Assembly (NCBI RefSeq): GCF_000374645.1
Contig: NZ_KB894807.1
Location: 92,061-156,060, forward strand
Reading direction: 5' to 3'
DNA length: 64,000 nt
DNA from: Arhodomonas aquaeolei DSM 8974
GTDB taxonomy: Bacteria > Pseudomonadota > Gammaproteobacteria > Nitrococcales > Nitrococcaceae
The position numbers were made by a program, and so were the translations under genes. The notes below the pieces were generated by a model. The model worked only from the letters and a program-made list of their open reading frames with translations. It had not been told where the DNA came from and searched no databases. Positions 19,624 through 28,391 of the stretch are shown here, in pieces (the stretch's first letter is position 1; each line of letters starts with the position of its first letter).

Positions 19624-21096
19624 ATGGAAGTCACGATGAATCTCCCGACGGTGACCACGTTCGTGGTCTACCTGGTGGCGATGATGGCCATCGGCATCGC
19701 CGCCTACCGCCTGACCAGCAACATGTCCGACTACGTCCTCGGCGGACGCAGCCTCAACGCCGGCGTGGCGGCCCTGTCCGCCGGCGCCTCGGACATGAGC
19801 GGCTGGCTGCTGCTCGGCCTGCCCGGTGCGATGTACGCCTCGGGCATGAACCAGATCTGGATCGCCATCGGCCTGACCATCGGCGCCTACCTGAACTGGC
19901 AGTTCGTTGCCCGGCGGCTGCGCGTCTATACGGAGGTCGCGGACGACGCCATCACCGTGCCCGACTACCTGGAGCGGCGCTTCGACGACACCAGCAAGAT
20001 CCTGCGGGTGATCTCGGCGGCGGTCATCCTGCTGTTCTTCGCCTTCTACACCTCCTCCGGGCTGGTGGCCGGGGCGAAGCTGTTCGAGGCGAGCTTCGGG
20101 CTGTCCTACACCGCTTCGCTGTGGATCGGCGGCCTGGTGATCATCTCCTACACCTTCCTCGGGGGTTTCCTGGCCGTCTCGTGGACCGACTTCATCCAGG
20201 GCATCCTGATGTTCCTGGCCCTGGTCATCGTGCCCCTGGTCGGCATCCAGGCGATGGGCGGCTGGGGTGCCACCGTCTCCCAGGTCGGCAGCATGGACCC
20301 CAGCTACAATGACGCCCTCAGCGGCATGACCCTGTTCAGCATCGTCTCGCTCATGGCCTGGGGGCTCGGCTACTTCGGCCAGCCGCACATCATCGTGCGG
20401 TTCATGGCGATCCGCAGCCATCACGACGTGCCCACCGCGCGGCTGATCGGCATCGCCTGGATGGTGCTCGGACTGTTCGGCGCCATCTTCACGGGCTACG
20501 TGGGCTACGCCTATTTCGCCGACAACCCGCTCCAGGACAGTGAGAAGGTGTTCATCCTGCTCTCCACCACGCTCGCCAACCCGTGGATCGCCGGCGTTCT
20601 GCTCGCCGCCATCCTCGCGGCGGTGATGTCCACCATCGACTCCCAGCTGCTGGTCTCCTCCAGCGCCCTCGCGGAGGACATCTACAAGCCGTTCGTCCGG
20701 CCCAACGCCACGCAGAACGAGCTCGTCTGGGTGGGACGCCTCGCGGTGGCGGGCATCGCGCTGATCGCTCTGATCATCGCCGGCAACCCGGACAGCAAGG
20801 TGCTGGGGCTCGTCTCCTACGCCTGGGGCGGCTTCGGCGCGGCCTTCGGCCCGGTGATCATCGGCTCGCTGTTCTGGCGGCGGATGACGCGCAACGGCGC
20901 CCTGGCGGGCATCATTGTGGGTGCCGTGACCGTGGTGGTCTGGAAACAGCTCTCCGGCGGCATCTTCGAGATGTACGAGATCCTGCCGGGCTTCGTGCTC
21001 TGCGCGGTGGCCATCGTAGTCGCGAGCCTCCTCGGCCAGCCCACCGGTCACATGACCGAGACCTTCGACAAGGCCGCAGCCGAGTGGCAGGGCTGA
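19624..21096 (+). CDS. putP: Sodium/proline symporter
   Basis: A 490-residue inner-membrane symporter of the SSS family with about 13 spans, importing proline with Na+. Family landmarks are present: LGGRSLNAGVAALSAGASDMSG in the first part, the sodium-site region FLGGFLAVSWTDFIQG, and FGQPHIIVRFMAIRS. The length agrees with PutP (about 490-510). The ATG at 19624 is preceded by a perfect AGGAGG 7 bases away; a second in-frame ATG lies at 19636. It is clustered with putA, so proline uptake and oxidation are coordinated. In a salt-adapted organism it may also take up compatible solute. Confidence 0.95.
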   Translation: MEVTMNLPTVTTFVVYLVAMMAIGIAAYRLTSNMSDYVLGGRSLNAGVAALSAGASDMSGWLLLGLPGAMYASGMNQIWIAIGLTIGAYLNWQFVARRLRVYTEVADDAITVPDYLERRFDDTSKILRVISAAVILLFFAFYTSSGLVAGAKLFEASFGLSYTASLWIGGLVIISYTFLGGFLAVSWTDFIQGILMFLALVIVPLVGIQAMGGWGATVSQVGSMDPSYNDALSGMTLFSIVSLMAWGLGYFGQPHIIVRFMAIRSHHDVPTARLIGIAWMVLGLFGAIFTGYVGYAYFADNPLQDSEKVFILLSTTLANPWIAGVLLAAILAAVMSTIDSQLLVSSSALAEDIYKPFVRPNATQNELVWVGRLAVAGIALIALIIAGNPDSKVLGLVSYAWGGFGAAFGPVIIGSLFWRRMTRNGALAGIIVGAVTVVVWKQLSGGIFEMYEILPGFVLCAVAIVVASLLGQPTGHMTETFDKAAAEWQG

Positions 21097-21111
21097 CCCG
21101 CACCGCCATGC

Positions 21112-21151
21112 GGTGAACGGCGGATGGGGGCACCCCCATCTGCCGTTCACC
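21112..21151. terminator. Large hairpin downstream of putP
   Basis: Arms at 21112-21130 and 21133-21151 pair at 18 of 19 positions with only two bases between them. The stem is GC-rich and lies 16 bases after the putP stop codon. It has no following T-run, so intrinsic termination is plausible but unproven; it could instead stabilise the put transcript's 3' end. Confidence 0.55.
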
Positions 21152-21343
21152 CCCTACCGACGGGCACCGGGCGGGCATCCACCGACCGCTGCGCCCCCTC
21201 CCGACCCTGGTATGCATACGAACGGCTTCCCGCTATGCTGTGCGGACCCGGGCCGCCCCGGCCATGTCCCTGCGGAGGCCACTGCCGGCACGGGGCCAAA
21301 CGATGCAACCAGGCCAGACCCACGCTCACGACAGGGAGATTTC

Positions 21344-21784
21344 ATGGGCCTCGAGTTCGCCGCCTGGCACCTGTGGCTGATCGCCGCCCTCGCCGCCCTG
21401 CTGCTCGAGCTCCTCGCCGGCGGTGAGCTGTTCTTCCTGGCGCTGGCTGCCGGCCTCGCGGTCGGGGGCCTGGTCGCCGGATTCACCGGCTTTTCCCTGA
21501 CCGTCCAGATTATTACCGCCGCGGTGGTCGACATGGCGCTAACGCCGCTGGTCATCCGGCGCGTCCGCCGCCGGCGCGAGCGTGTCCGGTACGCCGTCGC
21601 CGGCGAAGGCGGCGAGGCCGGCCGGATCTGCACCGTGATCGTCCGAAACGGCCGCGCGGTGATCCACCTGCGTCATGACGCCCTGCCCGTGCGCTTCGAG
21701 GACGGCAGCATCCCACCGGCGGACAGCCGTGTCCGCGTGCTGCGCATCGAGGGCATCACCGCCATCGTGGCGCCGGCGGACTGA
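21344..21784 (+). CDS. NfeD family membrane protein
   Basis: A 146-residue short-form NfeD protein. Two to three hydrophobic spans occupy residues about 8-75, followed by a soluble beta-barrel (OB-like) domain at about 85-145 ending in DSRVRVLRIEGITAIV. NfeD proteins are encoded with SPFH/stomatin proteins and are thought to form a membrane complex with them. The ATG at 21344 follows AGGGAG. The SPFH gene starts 46 bases downstream. Function is inferred from this conserved pairing. Confidence 0.85.
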   Translation: MGLEFAAWHLWLIAALAALLLELLAGGELFFLALAAGLAVGGLVAGFTGFSLTVQIITAAVVDMALTPLVIRRVRRRRERVRYAVAGEGGEAGRICTVIVRNGRAVIHLRHDALPVRFEDGSIPPADSRVRVLRIEGITAIVAPAD

Positions 21785-21830
21785 CGCCGACGCCACACCG
21801 CCCCCCGCAGAGACGAGGAGACTCACAACC

Positions 21831-22814
21831 ATGGGCCTGACCATCGCGGGCATCCTGGCCGCCGTCGCCATCGCCGTCATCATCAAGGGCATCATGCTCG
21901 TTCAGCAGAGCGAGGCCGTGGTGATGGAACGGCTGGGTTCCTACAGCAAGACGCTGACTCCGGGTATCAACTGGGTCATCCCCTTCATCGACCGCCCGCG
22001 GGCGATCACCGTGCGCCGCTATCGCGAGAAAGGCGGGGAGATGACCGCCTTCGTCGAGCGGGTCACACGCATCGACCGCCGCGAGACGGTGCTGGATTTT
22101 CCCGGCCAGAACGTGGTCACCCGGGACAACGTGACCGTCACCGTCAACGGCGCACTGTACTTCCAGATCCTGGACCCGAAGATGGCCGTCTACGAGGTGG
22201 AGAACTTCATCCAGGCGGTGGAGGTGCTCGCCAAGACGTCCCTGCGCTCGGAGATCGGCAAGATGGAGCTGGACAAGCTCTTCGAGAGCCGGGACGAGGT
22301 TAACAACGCGCTGCAGACCACCATGGACGAGGTCGGCGACAAGTGGGGCGTGAAGGTCAACCGCGTGGAGATCCAGGATATCGCGATGCCCACGGAGGTC
22401 GAGGAGGCGATGCGACTCCAGATGGCCGCCGAGCGCAAGCGCCGCGCCACGGTCACCGAGGCCAACGGCCAGAAGGAAGCGGAGATCGCCCGCGCCGAGG
22501 GCGAGAAGCGCGCCGCCGTGCTCACCGCCGAGGGCGACCGGGAGGCGGCCATTCTGCGCGCAGAGGGCGAGAGCAAGGCGATCACCCGGCTGACCGAGGC
22601 CACCGGCGACGCCGCCGGCATGGACACCATCATCGGCTACCTGCTGGGGCTGGAGTACCTCAAGAAGCTCCCGGATATCGCCAAGGAGGGCGACCGCGTG
22701 CTCGTCCCCTACGAGTCTTCGGCCCTGCTCGGCGCCCTCAGCAGCTTCCGCGAGCTCGGCGGCAACGCCGAGGCGGCCCGCTCGTTCCTCGCCATGGGCG
22801 AGGGCTCGCGCTAG
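21831..22814 (+). CDS. SPFH (stomatin/prohibitin) family membrane protein
   Basis: A 327-residue protein anchored by an N-terminal hydrophobic segment (residues 2-22). An SPFH domain follows at about 23-200, with QQSEAVVMERLGSYSKTL and the FPGQNVVTRDNVTV block. The C-terminal part is a predicted coiled coil built on repeated alanine/glutamate stretches (AEGEKRAAV, AEGDREAAI, AEGESKAI at about 220-255). It resembles QmcA/PHB proteins, which oligomerise in the inner membrane and scaffold microdomains or protect FtsH-type proteases. It is paired with nfeD upstream and converges on azurin. Confidence 0.9.
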   Translation: MGLTIAGILAAVAIAVIIKGIMLVQQSEAVVMERLGSYSKTLTPGINWVIPFIDRPRAITVRRYREKGGEMTAFVERVTRIDRRETVLDFPGQNVVTRDNVTVTVNGALYFQILDPKMAVYEVENFIQAVEVLAKTSLRSEIGKMELDKLFESRDEVNNALQTTMDEVGDKWGVKVNRVEIQDIAMPTEVEEAMRLQMAAERKRRATVTEANGQKEAEIARAEGEKRAAVLTAEGDREAAILRAEGESKAITRLTEATGDAAGMDTIIGYLLGLEYLKKLPDIAKEGDRVLVPYESSALLGALSSFRELGGNAEAARSFLAMGEGSR

Positions 22815-22825
22815 CACCAGTGGCG

Positions 22826-22849
22826 GGCGGGGCCGGCAACGGCCCCACC
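22826..22849. terminator. Hairpin between convergent SPFH and azurin genes
   Basis: GGGGCCG (22829-22835) and CGGCCCC (22840-22846) form a perfect stem closed by the stable tetraloop GCAA, extended by two further pairs after one mismatch. It lies between two convergent genes and may end transcription from both sides, though it lacks a clear T-run. Confidence 0.45.
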
Positions 22850-22859
22850 GCCGGCGCCG

Positions 22860-23312
22860 TCACTCCACGACGACGAGCTCGCCCTTCATCTGCGAGGCAT
22901 GACCGGGGAAGGTGCAGTAGAAGCTGTAATCCCCGCCCTTCTCCAGCTTCGAGGGGTCGAAGGTCGTCGAGGTCTGCTCGCCACCGCCGATAAGGTCCGT
23001 CGCGGCGATCACGCGCTCGTCGCCGGGCTTCACGTAGCCGTTGTCCACGCCGGCGGTATTGCCCGCGTTCACCACGTCCCACATGTCGTTGGTCTCGCTG
23101 AGGACCCAGTCGTGGCCCATGGCCTGGAGCGAGAGGTCGCCCACGTGCTTGAGCACGACCTTGAACGTCTCGCAGGACTGGCTGACCTCGATGTGCTCGG
23201 TGCTGAACTGCATGGCGTCGTTCGCTTCCACCGTGGCGGTGCAGTTGGCAGCGAAGCTCGCCGGCGCGGCGGAGAACAGCACCAGGGCGACGAGAAGACA
23301 GGAATAACGCAT
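22860..23312 (-). CDS. azu: Azurin (first copy)
   Basis: A 150-residue blue copper protein precursor. Residues 1-21 form a Sec signal ending SFA, giving a 129-residue periplasmic electron carrier. Copper ligands are H67, C133, H138 and M142, with G66 as axial carbonyl. Subtracting 21 gives 46, 112, 117, 121 and 45, exactly the Pseudomonas azurin numbers. The C24-C47 pair matches the 3-26 disulfide. The start ATG has AGGAGG a few bases upstream. A perfect FNR/ANR-type site lies 86 bases upstream. Likely partners are cytochromes, nitrite reductase, or TTQ amine dehydrogenase such as the one at 61.9 kb. Confidence 0.96.
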   Translation of the reverse strand: MRYSCLLVALVLFSAAPASFAANCTATVEANDAMQFSTEHIEVSQSCETFKVVLKHVGDLSLQAMGHDWVLSETNDMWDVVNAGNTAGVDNGYVKPGDERVIAATDLIGGGEQTSTTFDPSKLEKGGDYSFYCTFPGHASQMKGELVVVE

Positions 23313-23397
23313 GGGAACCTCCTGAAGTGGGAGAGAGGAATGGCAATGGCCGAATCCGTGGCGATCCCCATGCTGCAACTTAGAACCATTCCACGTA

Positions 23398-23411
23398 TTG
23401 ATGGATATCAA
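23398..23411. promoter_or_regulatory. FNR/ANR-type binding site upstream of azurin 1
   Basis: The sequence TTGATGGATATCAA is a perfect match to the FNR/ANR consensus TTGAT-N4-ATCAA. It lies 86 bases upstream of the first azurin start codon, in the 294-base gap between the two azurin genes. ANR control of azurin is known in Pseudomonas. The site implies oxygen- or redox-dependent expression of the downstream copy; no equally good site was found before the second azurin. Confidence 0.75.
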
Positions 23412-23606
23412 TCGCCACGTCGGGTCCGCCCTGGCCCCCGGCCCCGGGCAGGTGGTCGAGGCCACGGCACCCGAACAGCCACCGGTCCGCGCGAAGGGCG
23501 CCCCCGCGGACATCGCCGGGAGGAACCCGGCACCCCGGCGGGCCTCCGGGGTCGGGAGGGGCGCCGGCGGCGCGCCCCGGGCACCGCCGCCGGCCTGGGG
23601 AGCGGG

Positions 23607-24059
23607 TCAGTCCGTGACCACGAGCTTGCCGGTCATCACCGACGCGTGGCCGGGGAAGGTGCAGTAGAAGCTGTAATCCCCGCCCTCCTCCAGCTCGGAG
23701 GGATCGAAGGTCACCGTCGTCTGCTCGCCACCGCCGATGAGGTCCGTGGCGGCGATGACCCGCTCGTCGTCGGGCTTCACGTAACCCTTGTCGATGCCCG
23801 CGGCAATGCCGTCGTTGACCACGCCCTGCTTGTCCGCCGTGGTACTGAGGACCCAGTCGTGACCCATCGCCGCGCGGGGCAACTGGCCGACGTGCTCGAG
23901 GGTCACGGTGAACGTCTCGCAGGACTGACTGACCTCGATGCGGTCGGTGTCGTACTGCATGGCGTCGTTGGCCTCGACGGTGACCTCGCACTGCGCCGCG
24001 AAGGCCGCCGGCGCCGCCAGCAGCAGTATCAGGGCTAAGAGGGCTCGAGGGTGGTGCAT
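23607..24059 (-). CDS. azu: Azurin (second copy)
   Basis: A 150-residue azurin precursor paralogous to its neighbour, with the same length and ligand positions (H67, C133, H138, M142) and the same C24-C47 cysteine pair. The 21-residue signal ends AFA. Differences cluster in surface residues; for example VGQLPRAAMGH here against VGDLSLQAMGH in copy 1 borders the copper-site patch used for partner docking. The start has AGGAGG upstream, and an AT-rich stretch around 24128-24146 probably holds its promoter. Both genes point the same way, but the 294-base gap and the FNR-type site suggest separate control. Confidence 0.96.
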   Translation of the reverse strand: MHHPRALLALILLLAAPAAFAAQCEVTVEANDAMQYDTDRIEVSQSCETFTVTLEHVGQLPRAAMGHDWVLSTTADKQGVVNDGIAAGIDKGYVKPDDERVIAATDLIGGGEQTTVTFDPSELEEGGDYSFYCTFPGHASVMTGKLVVTD

Positions 24060-24200
24060 GGGTCGACCTCCTGGAAGGCTGTTGCTGAGAGATCGCCCCA
24101 CCATACCCTCTAAAACGCGAACGCGAAATATTCTTATTAACAAAAACGTGTCTGCGTATGTCTCGGCGGACCCGGTCCCCGGGATAGGCACGCGGACGGG

Positions 24201-24917
24201 CTATCCCCCGAAGGGATCGGGGTCCCGCAGCGCCGATGCCAGCGGCCCGACCGGCAGCGGCTGCCCCCAGACGTCGGTGTGCACGAGCTCGTCCAGCGGC
24301 AACCGCGAGCGCCAGCCGCGGCTCTCCAGCTCCGGCCGGGTCAGGAACTCGCTCACGTAGCCCACGCAGAGATAGGCCAGCGGATAGACCGCTTCGGGCA
24401 GCCCCAGCGTTCCGGCCAGCTCCCCCTGATCAAGGATGCTCACCCAGCCGACGCCAATGCCTTCCGCCCTGGCGGCAAGCCAGAGGTTCTGCACGGCCAG
24501 GCAGGCGCTGAACAGATCCGTCTCCAGGATCGTGTTGCGCCCGAGCACGTTGGTCCCGCCGCGAGATCGGTCGCAGGTCACGCAGAGGTTGAGCGGGCTC
24601 TCCAGGATGCCCTCGAGCTTGAGGCTGCGGTAGAGCCCGGCACGTTCACCGCCGTACTGCGCGGCAGCCCGCTCGTTCTCCCGCTCGAAGATCCCGCGCA
24701 CGGCCTGCCGTACCGCCGTGCTCTCGATGACGATGAAGTCCCAGGGCTGCATGAAGCCCACCGACGGCGCATGGTGCGCCGCCTGCAGCAGACGCGCCAG
24801 CACCTCCGGCGGGACCGGATCGGGCAGGAACTGCGAGCGCACGTCCCGGCGCTCGCGAATGGCCCGGTAGAGGCCGTTGCGGTCGGTATCGGGGAATCGG
24901 TTGTCCGGCTGTGTCAT
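24201..24917 (-). CDS. bluB: 5,6-dimethylbenzimidazole synthase
   Basis: A 238-residue nitroreductase-fold enzyme that consumes FMNH2 and O2 to make the lower ligand of vitamin B12. The BluB pattern is clear: YRAIRERRDVRSQFLPDPV at the N-terminus, APSVGFMQPWDFIVI, ERAGLYRSLKLEGI, and LWLAARAEGIGVGWVSILD. The RRDVR motif and the SVGFMQPW loop distinguish BluB from ordinary nitroreductases. The ATG at 24917 gives the family N-terminus. No other cobalamin genes are seen in the window, so its position beside azurins and PAA genes has no obvious functional reason. Confidence 0.9.
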   Translation of the reverse strand: MTQPDNRFPDTDRNGLYRAIRERRDVRSQFLPDPVPPEVLARLLQAAHHAPSVGFMQPWDFIVIESTAVRQAVRGIFERENERAAAQYGGERAGLYRSLKLEGILESPLNLCVTCDRSRGGTNVLGRNTILETDLFSACLAVQNLWLAARAEGIGVGWVSILDQGELAGTLGLPEAVYPLAYLCVGYVSEFLTRPELESRGWRSRLPLDELVHTDVWGQPLPVGPLASALRDPDPFGG

Positions 24918-25055
24918 GTCACTCCAGGTCGTCGGCGCCGGCTGGCGATGAGCGACCCATCCTTGCACGAAAGGCCGGCGCGACCTACCTCGACGCACCA
25001 CGGAGACCAGGCCCGACGCGACGCGGGTCCGGTCTCCGTGATCGCCGCATCCGGA

Positions 25056-25835
25056 TCACCGGTGCTTGAAGTCCGGCTTGCGCTTCTCCACGAACGCGGC
25101 CATGCCTTCCTTCTGATCCTCCGTGGCGAAGGTCGCCTGGAAGAGGCGGCGCTCCTGGCGCAGACCGTCGCGAAGCGGGGTCTCGAAGGCCTGGTTGACG
25201 GACTCCTTCACCAGCATGGTCGACGGCAGGGAGTGGCCGGCGATCTTCGCCGCGGTGCGCACGGCATCCTCGAGGAGCTGCTCGGCCGGGACGATGCGGG
25301 CCACCAGGCCGGCGCGCTCGGCCTCCTCGGCGTCCATGTTGCGGCCGGTCAGGCACATCTCCATGGCCTTGGCCTTGCCCACGGCGCGGGTCAGGCGCTG
25401 GGTGCCGCCGGCGCCGGGCATCGCGCCGATCTTTATCTCCGGCTGACCGAACTGGGCGTTGTCCGCTGCGATGATGAAGTCGCAGGCCATCGCCAGCTCG
25501 CAGCCGCCACCCAGTGCATAGCCGGCGACGGCGGCGATCAGCGGCTTGCGGAAGCGATCCGGCGCACTCCAGCCGTCGGTGCCGGGGAAGTCCCGGCGGA
25601 AGAGGTCGACGAAGTCGGAGCTCGCCATGTCCTTGATGTCCGCGCCGGCGGCGAAGGCCTTCTCGCTGCCGGTGAGGACCACCGCGCCGATGGCGTCGTC
25701 CGCGTCGAAGGCGGCGAGCGCCTGCCCGACCTCGTGCATGAGGGCATCGGAGAGGGCGTTCATGGCCTTGGGCCGGTCGAGGGTGACGATGCCGACGCGG
25801 CCGCGGGTCTCGGTGGTGATGTACTGGTAGCTCAT
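25056..25835 (-). CDS. Enoyl-CoA hydratase (crotonase family)
   Basis: A 259-residue crotonase-fold protein. The oxyanion-hole regions ([24 protein letters not shown]) and both catalytic glutamates (CELA and QPEI contexts) are present, so hydratase activity is expected. It resembles general short-chain enoyl-CoA hydratases and is clearly related to, but distinct from, PaaF at 28766. It heads towards bluB and follows paaY by 97 bases. Because PaaN here lacks a fused hydratase domain, this third crotonase is a candidate for an extra PAA-pathway step (see findings); otherwise it may serve general beta-oxidation. Confidence 0.85.
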   Translation of the reverse strand: MSYQYITTETRGRVGIVTLDRPKAMNALSDALMHEVGQALAAFDADDAIGAVVLTGSEKAFAAGADIKDMASSDFVDLFRRDFPGTDGWSAPDRFRKPLIAAVAGYALGGGCELAMACDFIIAADNAQFGQPEIKIGAMPGAGGTQRLTRAVGKAKAMEMCLTGRNMDAEEAERAGLVARIVPAEQLLEDAVRTAAKIAGHSLPSTMLVKESVNQAFETPLRDGLRQERRLFQATFATEDQKEGMAAFVEKRKPDFKHR

Positions 25836-25932
25836 GGGGCTGTCTTCGCCTCCTGTATTCAGGCTCTGGTGATCCGGGGTACGGGCGCGGTCTGCGCCGG
25901 CGGCGCCCCGGAGGGCGTGCCCGCGGTGACGT

Positions 25933-26541
25933 TCAGGACCCGCGCCGGCGCCGCTGGTACAGCGGCTCGACGTCGCCGACGTCCATGCGCGGACGGTCCG
26001 GCTCCATCTCCGCCTGCGGCGTGACCTCCACCATACTGCCCGCCGAGCGCAGGGTCAGGTTCTGGTAGGTCCGGGTGCCCTCGCGCTTCCACTCGACCTC
26101 GTCGTCGGTGAGCTCACGCAGGACCCTGGCGGGGACCCCGACGACCAGGCTGCGCGCCGGCAGCTCCACGTCGGCGCGCACGAACGCGGAGGCCGCGACG
26201 ATGGTGGACTCGCCCACCACGGCGTTGTCCATGACCACGGCGTTCATCCCGACCATGGCGTTCTCGCGCACGCGACAGCCGTGGAGCACCGCACCGTGGC
26301 CGATATGCCCGTCCGGCTCGACGACGGTGTCGGTACCGGGGAAGCCGTGCATCACGCAGGTGTCCTGGAGGTTGCTGCCCTCCTCCAGGATCAGGCGGCC
26401 GAAGTCGCCACGCAGCGAGGCACACGGGCCGACGTAGACACCGGGACCGACGATGACGTCGCCGATGAGCACGGCGGAGGGATGGACGTAGGCGTCCGGG
26501 TGGACGACGGGGCGGATCCCGTCGATGGCGTAACAGGGCAT
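25933..26541 (-). CDS. paaY: PaaY-like hexapeptide-repeat thioesterase
   Basis: A 202-residue left-handed beta-helix protein of the gamma-carbonic anhydrase-like group. Hexapeptide repeats run from about residue 12 to 140, with [19 protein letters not shown] and [19 protein letters not shown] as examples. The N-terminal [18 protein letters not shown] is typical of PaaY. PaaY hydrolyses dead-end CoA esters such as 2-hydroxycyclohepta-1,4,6-triene-1-formyl-CoA formed from the ring-opened aldehyde, relieving CoA trapping. It lies between the enoyl-CoA hydratase gene and paaN on the same strand, which supports the assignment. Confidence 0.88.
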   Translation of the reverse strand: MPCYAIDGIRPVVHPDAYVHPSAVLIGDVIVGPGVYVGPCASLRGDFGRLILEEGSNLQDTCVMHGFPGTDTVVEPDGHIGHGAVLHGCRVRENAMVGMNAVVMDNAVVGESTIVAASAFVRADVELPARSLVVGVPARVLRELTDDEVEWKREGTRTYQNLTLRSAGSMVEVTPQAEMEPDRPRMDVGDVEPLYQRRRRGS

Positions 26542-26723
26542 GGGCTCTCCTCCTGGATCACTCGCCGCGGGGCACGCATCAGCCGGGGCGGGAGGATGGC
26601 CTGCCGGTCCCGGAGACGCCGTGACTGCCTCCCGGCAGGCGTGTCGGCGCCCCTCCCCGGCCACCGAAACGCCGCCACCGGTAAGCCACCCCGCCCCCGG
26701 TCGGGCGGTGCGGCGACGTTAGC

Positions 26724-28391
26724 TTACGCCGCGTGCCGCCGCGTCTCCACCACGCGGAAGCGGTTGGCCACGAACGCGCTGTCGCACAGGCAGGCATTCG
26801 CCGCCGGGTTGGCGCCGGTGGCGTGGTAGTCGCTGAAGGCCGCGGTCTGGTTGACGTAGACACCGCCGGTGAGGTTCACGGACAGCGACACGCCGGCGTC
26901 CAGCGCCGCCGCCTCCATGCGCTCCAGCACGACCTCGTCGCTGGCATACACGCCCCAGGTGATCGCCCCCTTGGACTTCGCGAGGCGGCGCGCCCGGTCG
27001 ATGCTGTCATCGGTGCCGTCGGTCGCGATGACCATGGCGATCGGCCCGAAGAGCTCGCGGCCGTAGGTGTCCTCGTCGGCGCTGTCCACCTTGAGGATCA
27101 GCGGCGTGCGTACCCGCGCATTCTCGAACTCGGGGTGCTCGCGGGCCTCGGAGGCGAGCACCACCTCGCCGAGGCTGGTGGACTCCTCGATGCGGTCCGC
27201 CGTCACCGGTGCCTGGATGGCGCCGAGCACCGCGGTGGCCCGGTCGTTGTCCGAGAGGAACTTGCGCACGCCCTCCGCGATGGCGCTAGCCACCTCGTCG
27301 AAGGACAGGTGCCCCTGGTCGGTCTCGATACCGTCCCGCGGCACAAAGATGTCCTGCGGCGTGGTGCACATCTGCCCGGAGTACAACGACAGCGAGAACG
27401 CGAGGTTCTGCACCATGCCCTTGAGGTTGTCCGTGGAGTCGATGACGATCGAGTTCACGCCGGCCTTCTCGGTGTAGACCTGCGCGTGGTGGCAGTTGCG
27501 CTCCAGCCACTCGCCGAACTCGGAGCTGCCGGTGAAGTCGATCACGCCGATCTCCTCGCGCAGCGCCAGCTCCTTGGTCACCGGCGCCTCGCGGGTATCC
27601 ACCACCATGGAGACGATCCACGGGTCGAAGCCCGCCTCGCGCAACACCTGCTGGCAGACCTCAACGGTGATCGCAAGCGGCAGCACCGTGTGCGGGTGCG
27701 GCTTGACGATCACCGGGTTGCCGGTGGCGAGGCTCGCGAACAGGCCCGGGTAACCGTTCCAGGTCGGGAATGTGGACACGCCGATCATCAGCGCGAGCCC
27801 GCGCGGGATGACGCGGAAGTGCTTGTCCATCTCCAGCGGGTCACGCTTGCCCTGGGGCTTGACCCAGCGCGCGTCGCTGGCAGTGCGGGTCTGGGCCTCG
27901 AGCGCGTACGCCACCGCCTCCAGACCGCGGTCCTGGGCGTGGGTGCCGCCGGCCTGGAAGGCCATCATGAAGGCCTGCCCGGTGGTATGCATCACCGCGT
28001 GGCCCATCTCGAAGCTGCGCCGGTTCAGACGCTCCAGGATCTCCGCGCACACGCCCGCACGCTGCTCCGGGCCGGCGTCGCGCCAGGCCTTGAGCGAGGA
28101 CTGCATGGCGGGGATCAGGGTGTCAATGTCGACCCGGGGATAGCGGATACCGAGGTCGAAGCCGTAGGGGGAGTGCTCCTCGCCGATCTCGCCCTCGATC
28201 CCCGGCATCTCCAGCTCGAACGGCCGGTTCAGCCGCGCCTTGAACGCCGCCTCGCCCTCGGACGCGGCGTTCTCGCCGTAGATCTTGCCGCTCGGCATCT
28301 CCGGGTACGGGCTCCAGAACTCCCGCGTGCGCGTGACCTCGATCGCCTTGTCCAGCGTCTGCTGGTGCTTCGCGTAGAAATCCTGTGCCAT
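26724..28391 (-). CDS. paaN: PaaN aldehyde dehydrogenase (PAA ring-opening semialdehyde oxidation)
   Basis: A 555-residue aldehyde dehydrogenase of the PaaN family. Visible motifs are VSTFPTWNGYPGLFASL (cofactor region), IDFTGSSEFGEWLE and the catalytic cysteine in LYSGQMCTTPQDIFV. PaaN/PaaZ oxidises 3-oxo-5,6-dehydrosuberyl-CoA semialdehyde after ring opening. E. coli PaaZ (about 680 residues) also carries a C-terminal MaoC-like hydratase domain that opens the oxepin ring; that domain is missing here, and the protein ends after the ALDH fold. It diverges from paaF across a 374-base regulatory region. Confidence 0.92.
   Translation of the reverse strand: MAQDFYAKHQQTLDKAIEVTRTREFWSPYPEMPSGKIYGENAASEGEAAFKARLNRPFELEMPGIEGEIGEEHSPYGFDLGIRYPRVDIDTLIPAMQSSLKAWRDAGPEQRAGVCAEILERLNRRSFEMGHAVMHTTGQAFMMAFQAGGTHAQDRGLEAVAYALEAQTRTASDARWVKPQGKRDPLEMDKHFRVIPRGLALMIGVSTFPTWNGYPGLFASLATGNPVIVKPHPHTVLPLAITVEVCQQVLREAGFDPWIVSMVVDTREAPVTKELALREEIGVIDFTGSSEFGEWLERNCHHAQVYTEKAGVNSIVIDSTDNLKGMVQNLAFSLSLYSGQMCTTPQDIFVPRDGIETDQGHLSFDEVASAIAEGVRKFLSDNDRATAVLGAIQAPVTADRIEESTSLGEVVLASEAREHPEFENARVRTPLILKVDSADEDTYGRELFGPIAMVIATDGTDDSIDRARRLAKSKGAITWGVYASDEVVLERMEAAALDAGVSLSVNLTGGVYVNQTAAFSDYHATGANPAANACLCDSAFVANRFRVVETRRHAA

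Noticed and set aside
24120..24150. A possible FNR/DNR site upstream of azurin 2
   Set aside because: The AT-rich stretch contains TTGTTAATAAGAA on the minus strand, but it lacks the TTGAT and ATCAA arms, so it is treated only as promoter-like.
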